A stretch of 64,000 bases of DNA. It comes from an uncultured Caulobacter sp. (GTDB taxonomy: Bacteria > Pseudomonadota > Alphaproteobacteria > Caulobacterales > Caulobacteraceae). Positions 7,133-15,443 of this stretch are shown here, piece by piece. A program made the translations under genes and the position numbers. The stretch spans positions 24,320 through 88,319 of the forward strand of contig CAJYMH010000029.1 of the NCBI GenBank assembly GCA_913776195.1, given 5' to 3'. Under the pieces are notes generated by a model. The model saw only the letters and a program-made list of their open reading frames with translations. It searched no databases and had not been told where the DNA came from. Every line of letters starts with the position of its first letter. The first letter of the stretch is position 1.

Positions 7133-9718
7133 CTAGGCCAAGGCCTTGGAAGCGAGCTCGTAGACGTTCTTGGACAGGCCTTCGTGGGCCACGATGCGCT
7201 CCAGCTCCTTGCGCATCAGGGCCGCCAGGGTCGGCTTGTAGCGCCGCCAGCCGCCCAGGGGCTCGACCAGGCGGGCCGCCGTCATCGGGTTGCTGGCGTC
7301 GACGGCCAGAATCTGGTCGGCAAGAAGGCGATACCCGGCGCCGCTTTCATCGTGGAACCGGGCAGGATTGGCCGAGGAGAACGACTGGATCAGGGCGCGC
7401 AGGCGATTGGGGTTTTTGGCGTCGAAGTCCGGGTGGGCGGTCAGGCCAAGGATGCGGCCGACCGCGCCCTCGTGCGGATCGCGGCCCTGGACCGCGAACC
7501 ATTTGTCCAGCACCAGCGGTTCATCGCGCCACTTGGCGTGGAAGTCGGCCAGGGCCTTCTCCGCCGGCTCGCCGCCGATGGCCATCAGGGCGTTAAGACC
7601 GCCCATGGCGTCGGTCATGTTGGCCGCGGCCTCGAAATGGCCCACGGCCAGGGCCACGTTCTCCGCGTGCGGATCGGCGGCCAGCAGGTCGAGCACGGCG
7701 TTGCGCAGGGCGCGGCGGCCGGCGGCCTCGGCGGTGGTGGAGAAGTCGCCCGCCTCCTGCATGCCGGTGTGCAGGCGGCGCAGGAAGTCGCTCAGATGCA
7801 CGGCGATGCGAGTGCGCAGCATCTCCCGCGCCTCACGAATGGCGGCCGGGTCGGCGGGCTGCATGGCCATGGCCAGGTCGCTCTCGCTCGGCAGGGACAA
7901 CAGCAGGGCCTTGAAGGCGGGCTCGGCGGCCTGTTCGTCCAGGGCGCGGCCCAGGGCCTCGGCGAAGCGGGTCTCGGCCACCTCGTCCGGGGTCCCGCCG
8001 GCGCGGGCCAGGATCAGTCGCCGGGCCAAGGTCTGGCCAGCCTCCCAGCGATTGAACAGGTCAGGATCGGAACCCAGCAGGACGTAGCCGTCCTTGGCAG
8101 GGGCCGCGACCGTCAGGTTCACCGGGGCGGAGAATCCGCGCAGCACCGACAGCACCGGCCGGCGTGTAACGCCTTCCCAGTGAACAGTCTTCTCGGCGGC
8201 GTCCAGCACCACGATCTCGGTCTCGCGCAGCACCTCCCCGCTGTCGTCCAGCAGGCCGATCGCCACTGGCAGGGGCAGGGCCTGCTTGGTCGGCTGGCCC
8301 GGTGTGGGAGCCGTAGACTGAGTCAGGGTCAGAGTGACGGCCTTGGCCGCCTCGTCATAGTCGGAGGCCACGGTGACGCTGGGCGTGCCGGCCTGCTCGT
8401 ACCAGGCGAAGAAGTGGTCCAGGTTCCGGCCTGACGCCTCCGAGAAGCAGGCGATGAAGGCCTCGACCGTGGTCGCCTCGCCGTCGTGGCGGTCGAAGTA
8501 CAGGTCCATGCCGGCGCGGAAGGCGTCCGCCCCAATCAGGGCCTTGAGCATGCGGATGATCTCCGCGCCCTTCTCGTAGATGGTCGCGGTATAGAAGTTG
8601 TCGATCTTCAGATAGCTGGACGGCCGCACGGGGTGCGCCAGGGGGCCGGCGTCCTCGGGAAACTGCCGGGCGCGCAGGGCCTTCACGTCCTTGATCCGCT
8701 GAACCGCGTGACCACGCATGTCGGCGCTGAATTCCTGGTCGCGGAAGACCGTCAGGCCCTCCTTCAGGCACAGCTGGAACCAGTCTCGGCAGGTGATGCG
8801 GTCGCCGGTCCAGTTGTGGAAATACTCGTGGGCGACGACGCTCTCGATCCGCTCATAGTCGAGGTCTGTGGCGGTCTGCGGATCGGCCAGCAGCAGGGAG
8901 CTGTTGAAGATGTTCAGCCCCTTGTTCTCCATGGCCCCGAAGTTGAAGTCGCGCACGGCGACGATCATGAACAGGTCCAGGTCGTACTCCCGACCGAACG
9001 CTTCCTCGTCCCACTTCATGGAACGCTTCAGGGCGTCCAGGGCGTAGGCGGCGCGCGACGACATGCCGGGATCGACGAACACCTTCAGGGCGACCTCGCG
9101 GCCGCTCATGGTGGTGAAGCTGTCCTCCAGCACGTCCAGCTCGCCCGCCACCAGGGCGAACAGATAGGCAGGTTTCGGGAACGGGTCTTTCCATTCGGCG
9201 AAGTGGCGGTTCCCCGGCAGGGCGCCGCTGTCGGTCAGGTTGCCGTTGGACAGCAGGTGGGCGAACTGGCGGTCCGCCTCGATCCGCACGGTGAAGCGGC
9301 TGAGCAGGTCCGGCCGATCGGGGAACCAGGTGATGCGGCGGAAGCCCTCGGCCTCGCACTGGGTGCAGAACCGGCCGCCGGACATGTAGAGGCCCATCAA
9401 AGTCGTATTGTCGGCCGGGTCGATGTCGACCTCCGTCTCCAGAACGAAGGCGTCGGGCACGTCGGAAACCGTCAGCAGGTCGTCGGCGACCGTGCGGCTC
9501 TTGGCGGGTTGGCCATCGACCAAGACGCTGACCGTCCGCAGCTTCTCGCCGTTCAGAACCATCGGCTCGGCATGGTCGCCGTTGCGTCGGACCGTCAGTC
9601 GCGCTTTCACCCGCGCGCCATGCGGCTGCAGATCGAAGGACAGGTGCGTCTCGTCGATCAGAAAGGCGGGCGGCCGGTAGTCGGCCAGGCGGATCGGCTG
9701 GGGCGTTTCAGTGCGCAT
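7133..9718 (-). CDS. pepN: Aminopeptidase N, M1 family
   Basis: An 861-residue cytosolic zinc aminopeptidase that removes N-terminal residues from peptides. GAMEN lies at about 261. The zinc site HEYFH begins at His297, the same number as in E. coli PepN, and is followed by the second glutamate motif in LKEGLTVFRDQEF. Sequences before MRTETPQPIRL have no family similarity, so the start is placed at the ATG at 9718. It is transcribed in the same direction as the PleC-like gene and lies just upstream of it. Full length for the E. coli-type subfamily. Confidence 0.95.
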   Translation of the reverse strand: MRTETPQPIRLADYRPPAFLIDETHLSFDLQPHGARVKARLTVRRNGDHAEPMVLNGEKLRTVSVLVDGQPAKSRTVADDLLTVSDVPDAFVLETEVDIDPADNTTLMGLYMSGGRFCTQCEAEGFRRITWFPDRPDLLSRFTVRIEADRQFAHLLSNGNLTDSGALPGNRHFAEWKDPFPKPAYLFALVAGELDVLEDSFTTMSGREVALKVFVDPGMSSRAAYALDALKRSMKWDEEAFGREYDLDLFMIVAVRDFNFGAMENKGLNIFNSSLLLADPQTATDLDYERIESVVAHEYFHNWTGDRITCRDWFQLCLKEGLTVFRDQEFSADMRGHAVQRIKDVKALRARQFPEDAGPLAHPVRPSSYLKIDNFYTATIYEKGAEIIRMLKALIGADAFRAGMDLYFDRHDGEATTVEAFIACFSEASGRNLDHFFAWYEQAGTPSVTVASDYDEAAKAVTLTLTQSTAPTPGQPTKQALPLPVAIGLLDDSGEVLRETEIVVLDAAEKTVHWEGVTRRPVLSVLRGFSAPVNLTVAAPAKDGYVLLGSDPDLFNRWEAGQTLARRLILARAGGTPDEVAETRFAEALGRALDEQAAEPAFKALLLSLPSESDLAMAMQPADPAAIREAREMLRTRIAVHLSDFLRRLHTGMQEAGDFSTTAEAAGRRALRNAVLDLLAADPHAENVALAVGHFEAAANMTDAMGGLNALMAIGGEPAEKALADFHAKWRDEPLVLDKWFAVQGRDPHEGAVGRILGLTAHPDFDAKNPNRLRALIQSFSSANPARFHDESGAGYRLLADQILAVDASNPMTAARLVEPLGGWRRYKPTLAALMRKELERIVAHEGLSKNVYELASKALA

Positions 9719-9765
9719 GGGGTCCGATGTAGGGGATGAAGTGCGGCGGTGCGAGGACGGAAACG

Positions 9766-11175
9766 CTATTCCGTCGCACTGGGCTCCGACTTGCCCTTCG
9801 CCACCATCACGGTCTTGGTGTTCATGAACTCGCGAATGCCCAGGTGGGAGCACTCGCGGCCGTGGCCGGCGTGCTTGACGCCGCCGAAGGGCAGGGCGGG
9901 GTCGGAGCGGACGTTCTGGTTCACGAAGCTCATGCCGGCGTTGATGCGGCGGGCGGCGATCTCGCGACCGCGTTCCAGATCGCGAGTCAGGACGCCGGAG
10001 CCGAGACCGAACTCCGTGTCGTTGGCGATGCGGATGGCGTCTTCCTCATCCTGGGCCACGATGATCGCGGCGACAGGACCGAAGACCTCCTCGTCATAGG
10101 CGGCGTGGCCGGGCTTCACGTCGGCCAGGACGGTGGCCGGGTACCAGGCGCCGGGGCGGTCGGGGACCTCGCCGCCCAGAACCAGGCGGGCGCCGGATCT
10201 GATGCTGCGGACCACCTGATCGTGGATGTCGTCGCGAGCCTTGATGCTCTGCATCGGGCCGAACTTCGCCGCCTCGGTGGTCGGATCGGCGGCGACGTAG
10301 GCGGACATCTTCTGGACCAGCGCCTTCTCGAAGGCCTCGGCCACATCCTTGAGCACCACGAAGCGCTTGCCGGCGATGCAGCTCTGACCGCCGTTGACCA
10401 TGCGGGCCGCTGCGGCGACGCCCGCCGCTTCGTCGATGTCAGCGTCGGACAGGACGATGTACGGGTCCGATCCGCCCAGTTCGAGCACCACCTTCTTCAG
10501 CGCCCCGCCAGCGGCGGCGGCCACGGAGCGGCCGGCGGGGACCGAGCCGGTCAGGGTGACGGCGGCGACGCGGTCATCCTCGATCAGCGGCTTCACCTCG
10601 CCAGAGCCGATCAGCAGGGTGCGGAAGACGTCCGCCGGGAAGCCCGCCTCGCGGAACACCTGCTCGATGGCGAGGGCGCTCCCCGGAACATTGCTGGCGT
10701 GCTTGAGGATCGCGGTGTTGCCTGCCATCAGGGTCGGGGCGGCGAAGCGGAAGACCTGCCAGAACGGGAAGTTCCACGGCATCACCGCCAGTATCACGCC
10801 CAGGGGATTGTAGGCGATGAACGCCTCGCCGCCCGCGAACGGCAGGGGCTCGTCGGCCAAGAAGCGCTCGGCGTTGTCGGCGAAGAAGTCGCAGTTGGCG
10901 GCGCACTTCTCGATCTCGGCCCGACCGTCGCTCAGGGTCTTGCCCATCTCGGCGGTCATCAGCGCGGCGAACTCGTCCTGGCGTCTGCGCAGGACGGCGG
11001 CGGCGGCCTTCATCAACCGCGCCCGTTCGGCGAAGGGCGTATCGCGCCAGGCGGTGAAGGCGGCATGGACCTGACCCAGGATCGCCGACGCCTCGCTCGG
11101 CGTATGGCCCTCATAGGCGCGGCCCTTTTCCCCGGTGGCGGGATCGACGGTCTGGAAGACGGGCTTGGCGGCCAT
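9766..11175 (-). CDS. Aldehyde dehydrogenase, succinate-semialdehyde dehydrogenase type
   Basis: A 469-residue NAD(P)-dependent aldehyde dehydrogenase. It has the cofactor-site motif PWNFPFWQVFR, the catalytic Glu in VLELGGSDP and the catalytic Cys266 in NGGQSCIAGKR. The early TVDPATGEKG and the overall pattern match the succinate-semialdehyde dehydrogenase (GabD/Sad) branch, which also includes alpha-ketoglutarate-semialdehyde dehydrogenases. The start at 11175 is supported by AAAGGAG about 6 bases upstream. It lies upstream of pepN on the same strand (47-base gap) and is divergent from the acyl-CoA dehydrogenase operon. Substrate is not certain: 4-aminobutyrate breakdown is the usual role, and the last step of hydroxyproline breakdown is possible. 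Confidence 0.88.
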   Translation of the reverse strand: MAAKPVFQTVDPATGEKGRAYEGHTPSEASAILGQVHAAFTAWRDTPFAERARLMKAAAAVLRRRQDEFAALMTAEMGKTLSDGRAEIEKCAANCDFFADNAERFLADEPLPFAGGEAFIAYNPLGVILAVMPWNFPFWQVFRFAAPTLMAGNTAILKHASNVPGSALAIEQVFREAGFPADVFRTLLIGSGEVKPLIEDDRVAAVTLTGSVPAGRSVAAAAGGALKKVVLELGGSDPYIVLSDADIDEAAGVAAAARMVNGGQSCIAGKRFVVLKDVAEAFEKALVQKMSAYVAADPTTEAAKFGPMQSIKARDDIHDQVVRSIRSGARLVLGGEVPDRPGAWYPATVLADVKPGHAAYDEEVFGPVAAIIVAQDEEDAIRIANDTEFGLGSGVLTRDLERGREIAARRINAGMSFVNQNVRSDPALPFGGVKHAGHGRECSHLGIREFMNTKTVMVAKGKSEPSATE

Positions 11176-11527
11176 GGGGGCTCCTTTGGAACGATGAAGG
11201 AGCCTACGAGGTAGGGAGCCGATGTGTCTTTTGCGACGGCGACCCGGCTTGAAAACTATCGTCATCCCGAGGGGCAGGTGCGCCTGCCTAGTTTCGCCTC
11301 CCCACGCCTTGTGCTTGGGGGCCCTGATTCAACTGGCAGATACGGGAGGCGTCTGGCGATGAGGTGGCGGATGCAGGGACCCTCGCCACAAGGGGAGGGA
11401 GGCGAGAAGACAAAACACCCAAAAACCTCTCCCCGCTTGACGCGAGGTCAGGCTTTCCCCTCGCGTAAACGTCGATAAGCTGACCGTGTCAGACGGGCGA
11501 AAACAGCCTGCGGCGGGAGGAAATGCG
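11176..11527. other. Divergent intergenic region between aldehyde and acyl-CoA dehydrogenase genes
   Basis: 352 bases without a convincing gene. It holds palindrome-rich, low-information sequence (a CAGGTGCGCCTG hairpin near 11276) and a dyad at 11440-11466 that is listed separately. It must contain the promoters of both divergent genes. Confidence 0.5.
11440..11466. promoter_or_regulatory. Dyad upstream of acyl-CoA dehydrogenase operon
   Basis: Arms ACGCGAGG (11440-11447) and CCTCGCGT (11459-11466) are perfect inverted repeats with an 11-base spacer, about 60 bases before the first gene. It could be an operator for a fatty-acid regulator or a structured leader. No known consensus recognised. 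Confidence 0.3.
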
Positions 11528-12640
11528 GTGGATTTCGATTTTTCCGACGACCAGAAGTTCCTGAAGGGCGAGGCGCGAAAGTTCCTGGAGGCCCGGTGCG
11601 CCATCCCCGCCGTAAGGGCGGTTCTGGATGACCCCGACAAAGCCTTCGACGCCGCACTGTGGCGCGGCGTGGCCGAGCAGGGCTGGCTGGGCGCGGCGAT
11701 CCCCGAGGAGTTTGGGGGCCTGGGCCTGGGCCATGTGGAGCTGTGCGCCATCGCCGAGGAGCTGGGCCGCGCTCTGGCGCCGATCCCCTTCGCGTCGACG
11801 GTCTATCTGCTGGCCGAAGCGGTGATGCTGGCGGGAACCGACGCGCAGAAGCAGAGCATCCTGCCGAAGATCGCGGCGGGCGAACTGATCGGCTGCCTGG
11901 CGACGTCGGAAGGGCCGGGGGCGATCAGCGCCGCCGCGATCCAGGCGACGGTCAGCGGCGGCAAGCTGTCTGGGGTGAAGATCCCAGTGACCGATGGTGA
12001 CGTGGCGGACGTGGCGCTAGTGTTGGCCAAGGAAGGCGGCAAGGCCACGCTCTATCTGGTGGAGCTGGGCGAAGGCGTCGGACGGATCAGCCTGAAGTCC
12101 CTCGATCCCACCCGCAGCATCGCCAAGCTGACCTTCCAAGACGCCCCGGCCGAACGGCTGGGCGGCGCGGGCGAGGGGATGGAGCTGCTGCAGGCGGTTC
12201 TGGACCGCGCGGCGGCTCTCCTGGCGTTCGAGCAACTGGGCGGCTCCGACAAGTGTCTGGAGATGGCCAAGGCCTACGCCACGGAGCGCTACGCCTTCGG
12301 GCGGGTGATCGGCGGATACCAGGCGATCAAGCACAAGCTCGCCGACATGTACGTGAAGAACGAGGTAGCCCGGTCCAACGCCTATTATGCGGCGTGGGCC
12401 TTGAACACCTCGGCGCCGGAACTGCCGATCGCGGCCTCTGCGGCGCGGATCGCGGCGTCGGACGCCTACTGGTTCGCCTCGAAGGAGAACATCCAGACCC
12501 ACGGCGGTATGGGCTTCACCTGGGAGGTGGACTGTCACCTGCACTATCGCCGGTCCAAGCAGCTGGCCCTGGTGGCGGGCGCGCCCAAGGCCTGGAAAGA
12601 ACGGCTGGTCGGCCAGCTCGAACGCAAGAACGCGGCCTAG
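11528..12640 (+). CDS. Acyl-CoA dehydrogenase family protein (first of a pair)
   Basis: A 370-residue flavin-dependent acyl-CoA dehydrogenase. The fold is shown by IPEEFGGLGLGHVELCAIAEELG, the middle-domain strand pattern, and the C-terminal helices with YAFGRVIGGYQAIKHKLADMY and THGGMGFTWE. The GTG at 11528 is preferred because GGGAGG lies just upstream and the protein then starts MDFDFSDDQ, as family members do. It is followed after 9 bases by a second, different acyl-CoA dehydrogenase gene. Such paired genes often encode the two subunits of heteromeric dehydrogenases acting on dicarboxylic, aromatic or sterol side-chain acyl-CoAs (the PimC/PimD and ChsE type). Substrate unknown. Confidence 0.9.
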   Translation: MDFDFSDDQKFLKGEARKFLEARCAIPAVRAVLDDPDKAFDAALWRGVAEQGWLGAAIPEEFGGLGLGHVELCAIAEELGRALAPIPFASTVYLLAEAVMLAGTDAQKQSILPKIAAGELIGCLATSEGPGAISAAAIQATVSGGKLSGVKIPVTDGDVADVALVLAKEGGKATLYLVELGEGVGRISLKSLDPTRSIAKLTFQDAPAERLGGAGEGMELLQAVLDRAAALLAFEQLGGSDKCLEMAKAYATERYAFGRVIGGYQAIKHKLADMYVKNEVARSNAYYAAWALNTSAPELPIAASAARIAASDAYWFASKENIQTHGGMGFTWEVDCHLHYRRSKQLALVAGAPKAWKERLVGQLERKNAA

Positions 12641-12649
12641 GAGATCGTC

Positions 12650-13861
12650 ATGGATTTCAACGACAACGCCGAAGAAGCCGCCTACCGAGAAGCCGCCCGG
12701 GCCTGGCTGGCCAAGGCCGGCGCCGTGCACCGCAAGGAATTCGGCGAGCCCAAGCCCAACACGCCGGAGCACAAGGCCGCCGCGAAAGCCTGGCAGGCCG
12801 AAAAGGCCAAGGCCGGCTACGCCTGCATCACCTGGCCCAAGGTCATCGGCGGGGGCGGCGGCACGCCGATCCAGCAGGTGATCTTCAACCAGGAAGAAGG
12901 CAAGGCGGGGATCAGCTACGGTTACTTCACCATCGGCCTGGGCATGTGCGTGCCGACGGTCATGGCTTTCGCCGACGACACCACCAAGGGACGCTTCGTC
13001 GGCCCGGCGGTGCAGGGCGAGGAGATCTGGTGCCAGCTGTTCTCCGAACCGGCCGGCGGCTCGGACGTGGCGGCCACGCGGACCCGAGCGGTTCGCGATG
13101 GCGACGACTGGGTCATCAACGGCCAGAAGGTCTGGACCACGGGCGCGCAGCACAGCGACTACGGCATCCTGCTGGTGCGGACGGACGTGGACGCGCCCAA
13201 GCACAAGGGCATGACCATGTTCTGGATCGACATGCGCGATCCGGCCGTGGAGGTCCGTCCGATCCACCAGGCCAGCGGCGGCAGCGAGTTCAACGAGGTC
13301 TATTTCACCGACCTGCGGGTGAAGGACAGCCAGCGCCTGGGCGCGCCGGGCGACGGGTGGAAGGTGGCCCTGGTCACCCTGATGAACGAGCGCCTGGCGG
13401 TGGGCGGCTCGGCCGGCCCGAACTACGGCGAGATCCTGGAACTGGCGCGCGAGACGCCGGGTGCGCTGGCCGACAGCGCGTTCCGCGAGCGGCTCGCCGA
13501 CTGGTACGTGGCGGCGGAGGGGCTGAAACTGACCCGCTTCCGCACCATGACGGCCCTGTCCAAGGGGCAGACGCCGGGGCCGGAAAGCTCGATCGGCAAG
13601 ATCATCTCCGCCAACCAGCTTCAGGAGCTGACCAACGCGGCGGTGGAGATGGAAGACCAGTTCGGCATTATCGCCGACCCCGACGTGGCGCCCATGCGCG
13701 CGGCCTTCCAGCAGAGCCTGCTGTGGGCCCCGGGCCTGCGCATCGCAGGGGGCACGGACGAGATCCTCAAGAACATCATCGCCGAACGGGTCCTGGGCCT
13801 GCCGGGCGACGTGCGCGTGGACAAGGACGTGGCGTTCAAGGACATGCCGACGGGGCGGTGA
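12650..13861 (+). CDS. Acyl-CoA dehydrogenase family protein (second of a pair)
   Basis: A 403-residue acyl-CoA dehydrogenase with the flavin/substrate motifs WCQLFSEPAGGSDVA and GQKVWTTGAQ. The C-terminal segment reads RIAGGTDEILKNIIAERVLG, where short- and medium-chain enzymes have the catalytic base in YEGT. Here that Glu position is Gly, as in several heteromeric or long-chain branches, so the base must be elsewhere or in the partner. The ribosome site (AGGAGAT) overlaps the stop of the upstream gene, so the two are co-translated and probably form a complex. A strong hairpin follows the stop. Confidence 0.9.
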   Translation: MDFNDNAEEAAYREAARAWLAKAGAVHRKEFGEPKPNTPEHKAAAKAWQAEKAKAGYACITWPKVIGGGGGTPIQQVIFNQEEGKAGISYGYFTIGLGMCVPTVMAFADDTTKGRFVGPAVQGEEIWCQLFSEPAGGSDVAATRTRAVRDGDDWVINGQKVWTTGAQHSDYGILLVRTDVDAPKHKGMTMFWIDMRDPAVEVRPIHQASGGSEFNEVYFTDLRVKDSQRLGAPGDGWKVALVTLMNERLAVGGSAGPNYGEILELARETPGALADSAFRERLADWYVAAEGLKLTRFRTMTALSKGQTPGPESSIGKIISANQLQELTNAAVEMEDQFGIIADPDVAPMRAAFQQSLLWAPGLRIAGGTDEILKNIIAERVLGLPGDVRVDKDVAFKDMPTGR

Positions 13862-13880
13862 TTTTCACCCTCATTCCCGA

Positions 13881-13905
13881 CCCTTCTCCCATCAAGGGAG
13901 AAGGG
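13881..13905. terminator. Terminator hairpin between convergent genes
   Basis: A perfect 10-bp stem (CCCTTCTCCC with GGGAGAAGGG) and a 5-base loop, placed between the acyl-CoA dehydrogenase stop and the convergent amidase stop. It lacks a long T tract, so termination efficiency is uncertain. Confidence 0.6.
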
Positions 13906-13907
13906 GG

Positions 13908-15380
13908 CTATCTCGCCTGTTCGAACGCATAGCCCAGGCTCAACACCCGGGCGTCGTCCCAGGCCGTGCCGACGATCGACAGACCGACGGGCAGCCCCTT
14001 CACCTCGCCCATGGGCACGGTCAGGTGCGGATAGCCGGCCACGGCCGGCGGGCCGCCAATGCCGCCGCCCACATAGCCGCCGCGTAGCACCGGATCGATC
14101 AGATAGGCGGGGGCCATGGTCGGGGCGATCAGAGCGACCACGTCGTTCTGCTTCAGCAGGGCGTCGATCCCCTCAGGTCCGGCGATGCGATGGGCGTCGG
14201 CCTTGGCCTTCAGATAGTCCGCATCCTCCAGACCCTTGGCGCGGTCGCAGATCTCGAACAGCTCCTGGGCGAAGAGCGGCATCTCCTCCTTGGCGTGCGC
14301 CTTGTTGAAGGCGATCATGTCGGTGAGGTTGCGCGGCTTCACCTTGGCCGGGGCGGTGGAAGCGAGATAGGCGGCGAGGCCGGCCTTGAACTCGACGCAC
14401 AGTATCCGGTTCTCCAGCGGGCTGATCTCGCTGCGGCGGGGGAAGCTCTTGATGTCCACCAAGATCGCGCCCTGGGCCTTCAGGGTCTCCAGCGCCTTTT
14501 CGAACACCGCGTCGGTCTCGGGATGGAAGCCGGCGGCGTAGCGGGCGACGCCGATGCGAGTCCCTTTCAGTGCGTCCTTGTTCAGGGCGGCGAAGAAGTC
14601 GGTCTTCCTGGCGTCGGTCTCGGCTGTCGCCGGATCGGCGGGGTCGGAGCCGGCCATTGCGCCCAGCAGGGCGGCGGCGTCGGCCACCTTCCGGGTCATC
14701 GGCCCGGCGGTGTCCTGGCTGGCGCTGATCGGCACGACATGGGTGCGGCTGACCATTCCGACGGTGGGCTTGAAGCCGACCAAGCCGTTGACGGCGGCGG
14801 GGCAGATGATCGAGCCGTTGGTCTCAGTGCCCACGGCGGCGTCTGCGAAACCGGCGGCCACCGCCGAGCCGCTTCCGGAGCTCGAGCCGCAGGCGTTGCG
14901 CAGGCGGTCGCGGGCGTTGCGGGTCAGGCCGCCCACGGCGCTCCAGCCGCTGAGCGAGGAGGTGGAGCGGAAATTGGCCCACTCCGACAGGTTGGTTTTG
15001 CCCAGGATGACGACACCCGCCTTGCGCAGGTTGGCGACCAGCGGCGCGTCGCGGCCGGTCATGTTGTCCTTAAGGGCGAGTGAGCCGGCGGTGGTGGGAA
15101 GTTCGCTGCTGTCGATGTTGTCTTTCAGCAGGACCGCCCAGCCGTGGACGGGACCGGCAGCCTTGCCCGCCTTGCGCTCGGCGTCCCTGGCGCGGGCCTG
15201 GTCGAGGGCGACGGGGCTGACGGCTATGACGCTGTTTAGGGGCGGCTTGCCCGGCGCCTCGGTGCGGTCCTCCGCGGCGATCTTCTTCAGATAGGCCGCC
15301 GTCCGCTCCGCTGAGCTTTCGGCGTGGGCCGAGGCCGCAGCCGCCATGGCGAGCGCCGCCGCAAGGATCGTCTTCATCAA
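13908..15380 (-). CDS. Exported amidase (amidase signature family)
   Basis: A 490-residue amidase-signature enzyme with a signal peptide (about 1-20, cleaved after AHA). The Ser-cisSer-Lys triad is visible as Lys86 (LLKDN), the Ser cluster at 166-168 (CGSSSGSGSA) and the nucleophile Ser190 (GTETNGSI). Enzymes of this family hydrolyse carboxamides, and exported ones act on peptide amides or cell-wall-related amides. A strong ribosome site (AGGGAGGGGG) precedes the ATG. It lies 63 bases downstream of the efflux pump genes on the same strand and may be read through from them. Substrate unknown. Confidence 0.9.
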   Translation of the reverse strand: MMKTILAAALAMAAAASAHAESSAERTAAYLKKIAAEDRTEAPGKPPLNSVIAVSPVALDQARARDAERKAGKAAGPVHGWAVLLKDNIDSSELPTTAGSLALKDNMTGRDAPLVANLRKAGVVILGKTNLSEWANFRSTSSLSGWSAVGGLTRNARDRLRNACGSSSGSGSAVAAGFADAAVGTETNGSIICPAAVNGLVGFKPTVGMVSRTHVVPISASQDTAGPMTRKVADAAALLGAMAGSDPADPATAETDARKTDFFAALNKDALKGTRIGVARYAAGFHPETDAVFEKALETLKAQGAILVDIKSFPRRSEISPLENRILCVEFKAGLAAYLASTAPAKVKPRNLTDMIAFNKAHAKEEMPLFAQELFEICDRAKGLEDADYLKAKADAHRIAGPEGIDALLKQNDVVALIAPTMAPAYLIDPVLRGGYVGGGIGGPPAVAGYPHLTVPMGEVKGLPVGLSIVGTAWDDARVLSLGYAFEQAR

Positions 15381-15443
15381 GCCCCCTCCCTAAGAGCGGA
15401 CATGTGAAGACGGAAACCGAGGGGCGGGCAACTTACATACAGT

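Noticed and set aside
11224..11478. Small gene in the 11.2-11.5 kb divergent region
   Set aside because: Composition is Arg/Pro/Ser-rich, there is no ribosome site, and the sequence is palindrome-rich intergenic DNA.
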